Shown here in pieces: positions 45,567 through 54,316 of a stretch of 64,000 nucleotides of DNA. The position numbers were made by a program, and so were the translations under genes. The notes below the pieces were generated by a model that saw only the letters and a list, made by a program, of their open reading frames with translations, made no database searches and was not told where the DNA came from. Where the stretch lies: positions 1 to 64,000 of the forward strand of contig CAVUBM010000088.1 of assembly GCA_963739645.1 (NCBI GenBank). Reading direction: 5' to 3'. Origin of the DNA: JASHPR01 sp963739645. Lineage in GTDB: Bacteria > Actinomycetota > Actinomycetes > Streptosporangiales > Streptosporangiaceae. The stretch's first letter is position 1, and each line of letters starts with the position of its first letter.

Positions 45567-46784
45567 ATGGGCTTGTTCTTCAGCGACCCGCTGCATGAGG
45601 ACTTCGCGGCGACGCTCGCGCTCGGGCAGATTTCGCACGGTGGCGGCGAGCCGGGCGAGATCATCGCGACCTGCGCGCTGATCACGGACGGCGACGATAC
45701 GAGCTGGTACGAGAACTGGTGCGCCACCGCGGACAGCGTCACCGCGACCGCCGAGGCCTCGGCCGCGGCGGGCTGGCAGGTCAGCGCCCGGGAGGCGTTC
45801 CTCCGCGCGGCGGTGTACTACGGGCTGGCGTTCCACCCGCTGTTCGGCAGCCCAGTGGACCCCCGCCTGACCGAGGCTTTCGGCAAGCAGCGGTCGGCCT
45901 TCGAACGCGGGATCGCGCTGCTCGACCGCCCGCCCGAGCCCCTGTCGGTCCCGCTGGACGGGGCCACGGTCCCCGGCTGGTTCTTCAGCGCCGGGGATGG
46001 CCCGCGGCCGGTGCTGGTGGCCACCAACGGCTATGACTCGGGCATGCCCGAGCAGACCCTGGCCTGTGCCCTCCCGGCGCTGCGGCGGGGTTACCACGCC
46101 GTGGTGTTCGACGGCCCTGGCCAGGGCCGGATGCTGGTGGAGCAGCAGGTCCCGATCCGGGCCGACTGGGAGAGCGTGGTCGGCCCGGTGCTCGATCAGG
46201 TGCTGGCCCGGCCGGATGTCGACCCGGCCCGGGTGGCGCTGATGGGCTGGAGCCTGGGCGGTTACCTCGCCCTCCGCGCGGCGTCGGCCGAGCACCGGCT
46301 GGCCGCCTGCATCGCCGACCCGGGCCTGTACGGCATCCCCGAGGGCTTCCAGGCCCGGCTGCGCGCGGCAGGTGTGGGCCAGGACGTCATCGCCACCTAC
46401 CCGGATCTCCCCGCTGACGTGATCTCGTTCCTCGCGCAGGTGATCGACGGCGACCGGACGATGCGCTGGACGATGAAGCAGCGCGGCTTCTGGGTGCACG
46501 ACGTCTCCGACCTGGCCGGGTACCTCAGGGCCACGGTCGATTTCACGCTGGCCGGCCGCCTGGCCCAGGTGAGGTGCCCGACGCTGGTGCTGGCCGCCGA
46601 GTCCGACCCGCTCTCCGGAAGCTCGCAGCAGGCGGTGGCCGAGATCACCGGCGCTCCGTCGTCCCTGGTCAGCTTCACGGCCAGGGAAGGCGCCGGCGAT
46701 CACTGCGAGTGGCGCAACCGCACTCGCTTCGATCAGGCCGCCTTCGACTGGCTCGGCGGGATCTTCGGGGCGCCGTCGCGCTGA
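45567..46784 (+). CDS. Alpha/beta hydrolase (FrsA/2,6-dihydropseudooxynicotine hydrolase-like)
   Basis: 405 residues: a helical N-terminal cap (about 1-125) then the hydrolase fold. Nucleophile Ser in MGWSLGGYLALRA (about residue 228), acid Asp in LAAESDPLSG, His in GDHCEWRNR. The cap plus VFDGPGQGR oxyanion region match C-C and ester hydrolases of the dienelactone-like DUF1100 branch. ATG 45567 is preferred; TTG 45561 is an alternative in frame. Divergent from the amidase-like gene. Substrate unknown. Confidence 0.82.
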   Translation: MGLFFSDPLHEDFAATLALGQISHGGGEPGEIIATCALITDGDDTSWYENWCATADSVTATAEASAAAGWQVSAREAFLRAAVYYGLAFHPLFGSPVDPRLTEAFGKQRSAFERGIALLDRPPEPLSVPLDGATVPGWFFSAGDGPRPVLVATNGYDSGMPEQTLACALPALRRGYHAVVFDGPGQGRMLVEQQVPIRADWESVVGPVLDQVLARPDVDPARVALMGWSLGGYLALRAASAEHRLAACIADPGLYGIPEGFQARLRAAGVGQDVIATYPDLPADVISFLAQVIDGDRTMRWTMKQRGFWVHDVSDLAGYLRATVDFTLAGRLAQVRCPTLVLAAESDPLSGSSQQAVAEITGAPSSLVSFTAREGAGDHCEWRNRTRFDQAAFDWLGGIFGAPSR

Positions 46785-46830
46785 CCGGCGGCGCCGAGCC
46801 GGGCCCCAGTGAGCGCGGTTCCGGGTGGGG

Positions 46831-47796
46831 CTAGGCGGACAGCACGCGGATCGGCTGGCCGTCCAGGAACGCGACGATGGCCTGGACCGCGCCGCCGTAG
46901 AAGGCCTGGTAGGTGCCGGCGGTGACGTAACCGATGTGCGGCGTGAGCACGGTCCTGGGCGCCGTGCGGAGCGGATGGTCCGGCGGGAGCGGCTCGGTGC
47001 CGAATACGTCAAGCCCGGCGCCGGCGATGCGCTCGCCGCGCAGCGCGTCCGCGAGCGCGGCCTCGTCCACGACCGGGCCGCGCGAGGTGTTGACCAGGAA
47101 CGCTGTCGGCTTGAGCAGGGCCAGGTCGGCGGCGGAGATCAGCCCGGTGGTGCGCTCGCTGAGCTTGACGTGAACGGTCACGATGTCGGACGTCCGCAGC
47201 AGGGTCTCCTTGCTGACGGCCTCGACGCCGGCCGCGGCGGCCCGGCGGGCGTCGAGGTTCTGGCTCCAGGCGATCACGTGCATGCCGAACGCCCGGCCGA
47301 CGGTGGCCACCTGCTGGCCCAGGTTGCCGAGGCCGACGACGCCGAGGGTGGACCCGGCCAGGTCGGTGCCGACCGTCTGGCCCCAGCGGCCCGCGCGGAC
47401 CCCGGCGTCCTCCTCGACCACGTGCCGGGTCAGCGCGAGGATCAGCGCCCAGGTCAGCTCCGCGGCCGGCTCCCGGCGGCCGCCGGTCCCCGACACGGTG
47501 ATGCCGTGCTCGGCGGCAGCCGCCATGTCGATGTGGCCGGTGCTCATGCCGGTGCTGACCAGCAGCCGCAGCCGGGGCAGGCCCTCCAGCACCAGGCGCG
47601 GGAAGCGGGTCCGCTCCCGCATCGCGACGACGACGTCAAACGGCGCCAGGCGCTCGGCCAGCGCGCCGGGGTCAGCCACGTGATCGGTGAACACCGTGAC
47701 GTCCGCCACGGTGGCCAGCTCGGCCCAGGGGCCGAAGTCGCGGGCCGCGTCCTGGTAGTCGTCGAGCACTCCCACTTGCAGGGAGTTCCTGGTCAT
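46831..47796 (-). CDS. D-2-hydroxyacid dehydrogenase
   Basis: 321-residue NAD-dependent enzyme. GVVGLGNLGQQVATVG Rossmann loop, catalytic Arg in NTSRGPVVDE, Glu in GTEPLPPDHPL, His in LTPHIGYVT. ATG 47796 follows CCGGAGGCAAC; a longer start at 47832 adds an arginine/glycine stretch without a site. Downstream of the alditol-oxidase-like gene on the same strand, separated by a G-rich repeat, so the two may or may not share a transcript. Confidence 0.84.
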   Translation of the reverse strand: MTRNSLQVGVLDDYQDAARDFGPWAELATVADVTVFTDHVADPGALAERLAPFDVVVAMRERTRFPRLVLEGLPRLRLLVSTGMSTGHIDMAAAAEHGITVSGTGGRREPAAELTWALILALTRHVVEEDAGVRAGRWGQTVGTDLAGSTLGVVGLGNLGQQVATVGRAFGMHVIAWSQNLDARRAAAAGVEAVSKETLLRTSDIVTVHVKLSERTTGLISAADLALLKPTAFLVNTSRGPVVDEAALADALRGERIAGAGLDVFGTEPLPPDHPLRTAPRTVLTPHIGYVTAGTYQAFYGGAVQAIVAFLDGQPIRVLSA

Positions 47797-47840
47797 GTTG
47801 CCTCCGGGAGTGTCGCGGGTGGGCGGGAGCAAGTCGGGGG

Positions 47841-47922
47841 CGGGCCGGGCTGGTTGGGCCGGGCCGGGCCGGGCTGGTTGGGGCGGGCCGGGCTGGTTGG
47901 GGCGGGCCGGGCTGGTTTGGGG
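47841..47922. repeat. G-rich tandem repeat, about 19-bp unit
   Basis: CGGGCCGGGCTGGTTGGGG repeated about four times (47841, 47859 with an inserted GGGCC, 47884, 47903). Lies between the stop of the flavoprotein gene (47957) and the dehydrogenase start. Runs of three or more G on the plus strand could form quadruplexes. Confidence 0.7.
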
Positions 47923-47956
47923 GAGCGGGTCGGGCGGGGTTGCGGGCGGGTCAGGG

Positions 47957-49225
47957 TTACGGGTACGGCGGCAGGTAGCGGTCCAGCAGGTCGTTGCGGA
48001 ACTTGCCGGCCGGGTCGTAGCGGTGCATCAGCCGCCGGAAGTCGTCCAGGCGGGGATAGCGCCCGCTGACGATCTCCGGGCCGCTGCCGAACACCTTGCC
48101 CCAGTGCGGCCGGGCGCCCAGCGGCATCAGCTGCTGCTCGAGCTGGGCCAGGACCGGGGCGAGCGCCGCCTCGTCCTTGATCCAGGTGAAGTGGAAGGCC
48201 ACAGTGTCGCGCTGGTAGCACTCGCTCAGCCACAGATCGTCCGCGGCGATCGTGCGGACCTCCGCGATCTGCAGCACCGGCGCCATCTGGCCGGCGATCG
48301 CGCTCAGCGCCTCCAGGCCGTCGAGCGCGGCGGCGCGGGGCAGCAGGAACTCGGACTGCAGCTCGTCGCCGGAGCTGGGGGTGAACTCCAGCCGGAAGTG
48401 CGGCAGCCGCTCGTGCCAGGGCCCGGGCACGCCGAGCTGCTGGGTGCAGTAATCCGCGGGCACGCCGGGCACGGGATGGCGCGGCCCGTCGGCCAGCTTG
48501 CCGCCCATCCACTCCGGCTCCGGGGTCCACCCGTCCTCGGTGTCCGCGCGCCGCTTCAGCCAGGCCTGCCGGAACCCGGGGCGGCGCCAGTCGGTGAACA
48601 GGCTCACGCTGTACGCGCTGGCCATGATCTCGTCGAAGTGCCCGGTCACCTGCTCGGCCGGCAGCTCGTCGTAGACGTACTGCCGGACGTCGAAGGTGGG
48701 CAGCGTGTCCAGGGTCAGGCTGGTGACGATGCCGAGGGCGCCGAGCCCCACGACCAGGCCGGGGAAACGGTCCGGGTCGGTCTCCCGGCTCACGGTGACG
48801 ACATCGCCGTCCGCGGTGACCATCTCCAGGGCGGAGACCGCAGTAGCCAGGTTGCCGTTCCCGTTACCGGAACCGTGCGTCCCGGTCGCGCACGCGCCAG
48901 CGACCGAGATGTGCGGCAGCGACCCGAGGTTGTGCAGCGCGCGCCCGGCCCGGTTCAGCTCGACCGCCAGCTCGCCGTACCGCAGGCCGGCCCCGACCCG
49001 TACGGCCGCGTTCGCCGAGTCGACCTCGATCAGCCGGGGCAGGTCCGCGAGGGTGACAAGATCGCCGCCGGGGGAGTCAGCCAGGCGGTTGAACGAGTGC
49101 CCGCTGCCCAGGGCCCGGATCCGCTCGCTCCCCGCGACCAGATGCTGCAATTGCGAGATTGATGACGGGCGGAAGTAGCGTACGGGCTCAAAAATGATGT
49201 TGCCGGCCCAGTTGGTTAGCTCCAT
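47957..49225 (-). CDS. FAD-linked oxidase of the alditol/aldonolactone oxidase family
   Basis: 422 residues, VAO-type flavoprotein. N-terminal PCMH FAD domain with ALGSGHSFNRLADSPGGDLVTL, whose HSFN His is the residue that carries covalent FAD in Streptomyces AldO, then GACATGTHGSG and GLGALGIVTSLTLD. C-terminal ALO domain with the PHWGKVF motif. Family oxidises xylitol, sorbitol or sugar lactones with O2, giving H2O2. ATG 49225 follows GGAAGACC. Divergent from the DUF72 gene. Confidence 0.85.
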   Translation of the reverse strand: MELTNWAGNIIFEPVRYFRPSSISQLQHLVAGSERIRALGSGHSFNRLADSPGGDLVTLADLPRLIEVDSANAAVRVGAGLRYGELAVELNRAGRALHNLGSLPHISVAGACATGTHGSGNGNGNLATAVSALEMVTADGDVVTVSRETDPDRFPGLVVGLGALGIVTSLTLDTLPTFDVRQYVYDELPAEQVTGHFDEIMASAYSVSLFTDWRRPGFRQAWLKRRADTEDGWTPEPEWMGGKLADGPRHPVPGVPADYCTQQLGVPGPWHERLPHFRLEFTPSSGDELQSEFLLPRAAALDGLEALSAIAGQMAPVLQIAEVRTIAADDLWLSECYQRDTVAFHFTWIKDEAALAPVLAQLEQQLMPLGARPHWGKVFGSGPEIVSGRYPRLDDFRRLMHRYDPAGKFRNDLLDRYLPPYP

Positions 49226-49272
49226 GGTCTTCCGGCCGCAGCTTACCGCCGGGAGCGGGGAAGACTGAGAGC

Positions 49273-50088
49273 GTGGGTGTGCTCGTGGGGACCTCGGGGT
49301 GGCAGTACCGCGACTGGCGGGGCGTGCTGTACCCGTCCGGCGTGGCCCAGCGCCGCTGGCTCGAGTACTACGCCAGCCAGTACGCCACGGTCGAGAACAA
49401 CGGCTCGTTCTACCGGCTGCCGAGCCCGCAGACCTTCGCCGACTGGCGGGCCAGGACACCCGATGACTTTCTGATGACGGTCAAGGCCAGCCGCTACCTG
49501 ACCCACGTCAGGCGGCTGCGGGATCCGGCCGAGCCCGTCGGGCGGCTGATGCGGGCGGCTGCCGGCCTCGGTGACCGGCTCGGCCCGGTGCTGCTCCAGC
49601 TGCCGCCGGACTTCCGGGCCGACCCCGGCGCGCTGGACCAGTGCCTGCAGGAGTTCTCGCGAGCGGCGGCCGGAGGGCAGGCCAGGCCGGGGGAGCCCGG
49701 ACTGGTGGGCCGGGTCCGGGTCGCGGTGGAGTTCCGGCACGAATCATGGTGGACCGATGAAATCCGGGAGTTGCTGTCCCGTCATCACGCGGCGCTGTGC
49801 TGGGCGGACCGGCTCGGCCGACCGCTCACCCCGGAGTGGCGCACCGCCGACTGGGGCTACCTGCGGCTGCACGAGGGGGCGGCCCAGCCCTGGCCGCGGT
49901 ACGGCGAGAAGGCGCTGCACCGCTGGGCCCGGCTGATCGAGCAGACCTGGCCGGACCGCGCCGACGTGTTCGCCTACTTCAACAACGACCCGGGCGGCGC
50001 CGCCGTGTACGACGCGGCCGCGTTTGCCGCGATCGTGCGGCGGGAGGGGCGCCGGGTGACCCGGACCGCCGTCCCGGACGGCAGCTAA
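49273..50088 (+). CDS. DUF72 (YecE-like) protein
   Basis: 271-residue TIM-barrel-like protein of unknown biochemical role. VGTSGWQYRDWRGVLYP and YYASQYATVENNGSFYRLP are the family hallmarks, with VEFRHESWW and FAYFNNDPGGAAVYDA later. Start GTG 49273. Widespread, often single-gene; here 11 bp ahead of ndh. The family is sometimes linked to Fe-S or DNA-repair genes, none of which is adjacent. Confidence 0.85.
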   Translation: MGVLVGTSGWQYRDWRGVLYPSGVAQRRWLEYYASQYATVENNGSFYRLPSPQTFADWRARTPDDFLMTVKASRYLTHVRRLRDPAEPVGRLMRAAAGLGDRLGPVLLQLPPDFRADPGALDQCLQEFSRAAAGGQARPGEPGLVGRVRVAVEFRHESWWTDEIRELLSRHHAALCWADRLGRPLTPEWRTADWGYLRLHEGAAQPWPRYGEKALHRWARLIEQTWPDRADVFAYFNNDPGGAAVYDAAAFAAIVRREGRRVTRTAVPDGS

Positions 50089-50099
50089 AATGTTGCTAT

Positions 50100-51377
50100 A
50101 TGACTAGGTTCCAGCGAGTTGCGCGGCGCCAGTCAGCGAACCGCGGGCCCCGGGTCGTCGTGGTCGGCATCGGGTTCGCCGGGCTCGCGACCGTCCGCCG
50201 GCTGACCCACGCGGGCATGCGGGTCACGCTGGTGGACCGCAACATCTACAGCACGTTCCAGCCGCTGCTCTACCAGGTGGCAACCGGGGGCCTGAACCCG
50301 AGCGACGTGGCCTACCCGGTCCGCGGGTTCGCGCACCGGTTCGGCGCCCACTTCGTGCGCGGCGAGCTCGCCCACATCGACGATGCGGCCGGGCAGATCA
50401 CGCTGGCCGACGGCGAGAAGCTCGACTACGACTACCTCGTGATCGGCACCGGGGTGACCGCGGCGTTCTACGGCGTCACCGGCGCGGACAAGCACAGCTT
50501 CGCCATGTACACCCGGCGCGACGCGGTCGCGCTGCGCGACCACATCCTGGCCGGGCTCGAGCTGCTCAGCGGGCAGGGCCGGGGGCGGCGATTGGCCATC
50601 ACCGTGGTGGGCGGCGGCGCGACCGGCGTGGAGCTGGCCGGGACCCTGGCTGAGCTGCGCAACATCGCGCTCGCTACCGCGTATCCCGACATCGACCGGT
50701 CCATGATCAAGGTAACGCTGGTGGAGCAGGCCCCGGCGCTGCTGGCGCCGTACGTCCCGTCGCTGCGCGAGTACGCGCACCGGCAGCTGCTCGACCGGGG
50801 GATCGCGGTCCGGCTCAACGCCGCGATCCACGAGGTCACCGCCGACGAGGTGGTGCTGGCCAGCGGGGAGCACATCGCCAGCGACGTGACCGTATGGGCC
50901 GCCGGGGTCACCGCCGCCGAGGCCGTGGGCGGCTGGGGGCTGCCGCAGGGCCGCGGCGGGCGGATCCAGGTGGGACCGGACCTGCGGGTCAGCGGGCATG
51001 ACCGGATCTTCGCCATCGGCGACATCGCGCTAATCGACGGCCAGCCGCTGCCGCAGCTGGCCCAGCCCGCGCTGCAGATGGGCCGGTTCGCGGCCGGGCA
51101 GATCCTCCGGCTTGCGGCCGGGCAGCCGACGGCCCGGTACACCTACCACGACAAGGGGATCATGGCGACCATCGGGCGCCGGTCCGCGGTCGCGCAGCTG
51201 CGCTTCGGGATCCGGTTCCGCGGCACGCTGGCCTGGCTGGCCTGGCTCGGCCTGCACCTGGTGACCCTGCTCGGCAGCCGCAACCGGATCATCACGCTGG
51301 TGAACCTGGCCTACCGCTACCTCACCTGGGGGCACGGCGGAGCGGTCCTGGCGGACAGCGATCCGCCGGACGGCTGA
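50100..51377 (+). CDS. ndh: Type II NADH dehydrogenase
   Basis: 425 residues. Single-subunit, membrane-associated NADH:quinone oxidoreductase that does not pump protons. FAD site VVVVGIGFAGLATVRRL, NAD site ITVVGGGATGVELAGTLAEL, and the late FAIGDIAL Asp motif; C-terminal hydrophobic patch LAWLAWLGLHLVTLL for membrane contact. ATG 50100 lies 11 bp after the DUF72 stop in an AT-rich junction (AAAATGTTGCTATATG) without a Shine-Dalgarno. Probably co-transcribed with DUF72. Confidence 0.87.
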   Translation: MTRFQRVARRQSANRGPRVVVVGIGFAGLATVRRLTHAGMRVTLVDRNIYSTFQPLLYQVATGGLNPSDVAYPVRGFAHRFGAHFVRGELAHIDDAAGQITLADGEKLDYDYLVIGTGVTAAFYGVTGADKHSFAMYTRRDAVALRDHILAGLELLSGQGRGRRLAITVVGGGATGVELAGTLAELRNIALATAYPDIDRSMIKVTLVEQAPALLAPYVPSLREYAHRQLLDRGIAVRLNAAIHEVTADEVVLASGEHIASDVTVWAAGVTAAEAVGGWGLPQGRGGRIQVGPDLRVSGHDRIFAIGDIALIDGQPLPQLAQPALQMGRFAAGQILRLAAGQPTARYTYHDKGIMATIGRRSAVAQLRFGIRFRGTLAWLAWLGLHLVTLLGSRNRIITLVNLAYRYLTWGHGGAVLADSDPPDG

Positions 51378-51394
51378 CCCGGGCCGCGGAGAAC

Positions 51395-52180
51395 CTAGTC
51401 CCAGCCGGCGATCGTGGCGTGCATCTCCCAGAGCAGGATCTCGGCGGGCTCGGCGGCGGAGACCTTCTGCCCGCCGGTCGCGGTGAACCGCACCGCGTCT
51501 CCCTCGGACAGCAGGCCAGCGCCTTCCAGCGTCACCGACCCCCGGGGCACGAACAGGTGCAGGTACGGGGCATCGGGGAGCTCGACCTCCTCGCCGGGCT
51601 GCAGCCGCGCGGCGTGCAGGGCGGCGAACCTGTTCTTGATCCGGATAGCGGAGGCCCCGTCGTGCTTGCTCATGCCGGAGGCGACCGGGATCAGGCCGCC
51701 GCGCAGCAGCTCGTCGTCGATCTCCAGCTGCTCATAACCGGGGGTGATGCGGTCCTCGTCCGGCACCACCCACATCTGCACGAAGTGCACCGGGTCGGTA
51801 TGCGCCGACCCGCCGCCCTGCAGCCGCCAGGAGTCGTTCTTCTCCGAGTGCAGGATCCCGGTCCCGGCGCTCATCCGCTGGGCCAGGCCCGGGTAGATGA
51901 TGCCGGCGTGCCCGGTGGAGTCCTGGTGCACCAGCGAGCCCCGCAGCACCCAGGTGACGATCTCCATGTCCTGGTGCGGATGCGTCTCGAACCCGGTTCC
52001 GGGCCGGACCACGTCGTCGTTGTTGACGAGGAGCAGGCCGTGGTGGGTGTTAAGCGGGTCGTAGTGCCGGGAGAACGAGAACGAGTGCTTGGAGTCCAGC
52101 CAGTGCAGCCTGGTCTTGAACCGCTCGTCGGCCCGGCGGACGTCCACGGTCGGCGCCAGCGGGCCCGTCGTCTCGGTCAT
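51395..52180 (-). CDS. Pirin-family protein
   Basis: 261-residue bicupin. Metal site in the first cupin: FETHPHQDMEIVTWVLRG and AGTGILHSE; the region QMWVVPDE is conserved. Bacterial pirins include quercetin dioxygenases and regulators. Pirin_C domain follows (PYLHLFVPRGSVTL). ATG 52180 with GAGAGACGATG-like upstream sequence. Converges with ndh, 17 bp between stops. Role here unknown. Confidence 0.86.
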   Translation of the reverse strand: MTETTGPLAPTVDVRRADERFKTRLHWLDSKHSFSFSRHYDPLNTHHGLLLVNNDDVVRPGTGFETHPHQDMEIVTWVLRGSLVHQDSTGHAGIIYPGLAQRMSAGTGILHSEKNDSWRLQGGGSAHTDPVHFVQMWVVPDEDRITPGYEQLEIDDELLRGGLIPVASGMSKHDGASAIRIKNRFAALHAARLQPGEEVELPDAPYLHLFVPRGSVTLEGAGLLSEGDAVRFTATGGQKVSAAEPAEILLWEMHATIAGWD

Positions 52181-52206
52181 CGTCTCTCCTCGTCGTCGGC
52201 CGGGCG

Positions 52207-52404
52207 CTAGCCCAGGCGCGCGGGCAGTGGCCCGCTCACCGCGTGCCGGTCGGTCGCGATGACCTGCGCGGTGGTGGTGACGTGCAGTTCCGCGCAGTGC
52301 TGCTCGGCGATTTCGGCGCAGATCTCCGCCGCCTGCTCACAGATCGGGTTCCCGATGTCGGCGGCGTTCAGCGCCATGATCATCTTGTACCGGAGATCTT
52401 CCAT
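52207..52404 (-). CDS. Small conserved-looking protein of unknown function
   Basis: 65 residues: MEDLRYKMIMALNAADIGNP, two cysteines (Cys in PICEQAAE and EQHCAELHV) and an amphipathic helix AAEICAEIAEQ. ATG 52404 follows CGGAGGTG at ideal spacing, which is the main evidence that this is a gene; the longer frame upstream is arginine/alanine-rich and lacks a site. It lies 26 bp upstream of pirin on the same strand, so it is probably the first gene of that pair. Not recognised. Confidence 0.55.
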   Translation of the reverse strand: MEDLRYKMIMALNAADIGNPICEQAAEICAEIAEQHCAELHVTTTAQVIATDRHAVSGPLPARLG

Positions 52405-52681
52405 GGGCACCTCCGCGACAGCCTCGCCGGCCGGCCGGGCGGCGGCCCGCCGGGCCATGCCGGGTTTCACCAGCGATGCTACGCGCCGCCCCCGGGCCGG
52501 GCCGTTACGGCGGGCGCCCGCCGACGTGGCCCGGGACATCGACCCTGGCGGACGCGGTGCTGCAGGAGCGGAGTGGCTGATGTGCGCAGCCGGGACCGCT
52601 ATGCTCATCCAGTCCGACGCGGCGGTGCCGCGCTGCGGCGCTGACGCCGCTCGTTCCGTGGCGCAGCCCGGAGGCAGAGAA

Positions 52682-53419
52682 ATGACCCGAACCGTTGTTC
52701 CCGGCCGTCACCGGGTGGCGGTGATCGCCGCTGCTGCCTTCATGCTGTCCGGCCTGGGGCTCATCGGGTGCGGGATCGCGAACGACGCCCAGAGCGTCGC
52801 GAGCAACGTGACGGCCAACAAAGCGCTTATCGATCAGTTCGCCAGCACGATAAAGTCCGGCCAAGCGGCCGCCTTTGAAGCGACGTACGTGACCACCGGG
52901 AGCTCCCAGAACACCATCGTGTACGCGGTCAGGCCGCCGGACGGGCTCGCGTTCAGGGAGAACCAGTCGAACGGCAGCGGCCGCCTGGATATCGTGGCCA
53001 ACTCCTCGGGGGAGTACGCCTGCCTGCCGCAGTCCGCCGGCGGGCCGGGCTGGTCCTGCCAGAAGCTGGCCGCCGCCAGCGCCGCTATCCAGAACAAGAT
53101 CTTCGAGTTCTACACCCCGGCGCACTGGGTCGCGTTCCTGCGGGGCTTCTCGCTGGCCGCGGGCTTCGCAGGCGACAAGATCTCGTCCTCGAAGCAGACC
53201 CTGAACGGGTTCGGCATGCAGTGCGTCGACGTCAGGGCGTCCGGAACCTCGGGCACCAGCAAGATCTGCTCGACCGCGCAGGGCATCCTCGGCTACGTCA
53301 AGGTCGCCTCGGACCCGGACAGCTTCCAGCTCGAGTCCTATTCGGCCGCGCCGTCGGCGTCGCTGTTCAAGCTGCCGCCGGGTGCCAAGATCACGACTCC
53401 GAGCCAGGGAAGCGGCTAG
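52682..53419 (+). CDS. Putative secreted lipoprotein
   Basis: 245 residues. Signal peptide VAVIAAAAFMLSGLGLIGCG with lipobox LIGC near residue 30, so predicted to be lipid-anchored outside. The mature part is beta-rich with three further Cys (ACLPQ, WSCQK, MQCVDV, ICSTA region) that may pair, and it resembles LppX/LprAFG-like or anti-sigma-linked lipoproteins only in layout. ATG 52682 follows GGAGGCAGAGA. No clear family. Stands alone, converging with the ABC exporter. Confidence 0.75.
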   Translation: MTRTVVPGRHRVAVIAAAAFMLSGLGLIGCGIANDAQSVASNVTANKALIDQFASTIKSGQAAAFEATYVTTGSSQNTIVYAVRPPDGLAFRENQSNGSGRLDIVANSSGEYACLPQSAGGPGWSCQKLAAASAAIQNKIFEFYTPAHWVAFLRGFSLAAGFAGDKISSSKQTLNGFGMQCVDVRASGTSGTSKICSTAQGILGYVKVASDPDSFQLESYSAAPSASLFKLPPGAKITTPSQGSG

Positions 53420-53478
53420 CTCCGCCGCGCCGGGGCCACGGTGAAGCTGGCGGTCGCCGGGGTCCCTGTGGCCGGTGG

Positions 53479-54294
53479 TTACCGGGAAGCCCGGGCGGTG
53501 GAGGCCCAGCGGCCTGCGTGCCTGGCGATCGCGACCGGGTAGTCGAAGCAGGCGCTGACCAGCTCGGTGGTGAGCACGTCATCGGCCTCCCCGGCGGCCA
53601 GCATCCGCCCTCCGCGCAGCAGCAGGGCGTGCGAGGTGCTGGTCGGCAGCTCCTCGAGATGGTGCGTGACCAGCACGGTGGTCAGGCCGGGCTGCCGTTC
53701 CCGCAGCCCGTCGATGCTCGCCAGCAGCTGCTCGCGGCCGGCCACGTCCAGCCCGGCCGCCGGCTCGTCCAGCAGCAGAAGGCGCGGCTCGGGCATCAGG
53801 GCCCGCGCGATCAGCGTCCGGCCGCGTTCGCCCTGGGACAGGACATTCCAGCGTGAGCCGCTCACCCGGCTCAGGCCCATCAGGTCGATGAAGGCGGCGG
53901 CGCGGTCCTGCTCGGCCGCGCTCGGCGTGCGCCGCGCCGCGAGCTCGATGGTGCCGGTGGCGCCGGTGAGCACGACCTCGCGCAGCGTCCGGGAGGGCGT
54001 CACCGGATGGTGCATGGTGACGTGGCCGATGAGCGGCCGCAGGGTGAACACGTTGACCCGTCCGAGCCGGCAGCCAAGGATGTCCACCTGCCCCCGCGTT
54101 GGATGCGCGTAGGTCGCCATGATGCGCAGCAGGAGGGTCTTGCCCGCCCCGTTGGGCCCGAGCAGCGCCCAGTGCTCCCCGGCCCGGACCGTGACCGTGA
54201 TCTGGTCGAGCAGCAGCCTGCCGTCGCGGACGAAGTCCACGCCGTCGGCGCGCACCACGATGCCCGGGTCGGCCTGGTCGGTCGGGCTGGGCAA
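53479..54294 (-). CDS. ABC transporter ATP-binding protein
   Basis: 271 residues. Walker A GPNGAGKT, Q-loop region near MHHP, signature LSQGERGR, Walker B LLLLDEPAAGLD, switch His VLVTHHLEEL. Resembles YlmA/molybdate-type single ATPases in the TTHHxEE region. The start is TTG 54294, supported by GAGGAC 5 bp upstream. Third gene of the minus-strand set ATPase-permease-ATPase; the permease stop is 22 bp upstream. Confidence 0.84.
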   Translation of the reverse strand: MPSPTDQADPGIVVRADGVDFVRDGRLLLDQITVTVRAGEHWALLGPNGAGKTLLLRIMATYAHPTRGQVDILGCRLGRVNVFTLRPLIGHVTMHHPVTPSRTLREVVLTGATGTIELAARRTPSAAEQDRAAAFIDLMGLSRVSGSRWNVLSQGERGRTLIARALMPEPRLLLLDEPAAGLDVAGREQLLASIDGLRERQPGLTTVLVTHHLEELPTSTSHALLLRGGRMLAAGEADDVLTTELVSACFDYPVAIARHAGRWASTARASR

Positions 54295-54316
54295 GGGGTC
54301 CTCGTTCCGGCTGGGG

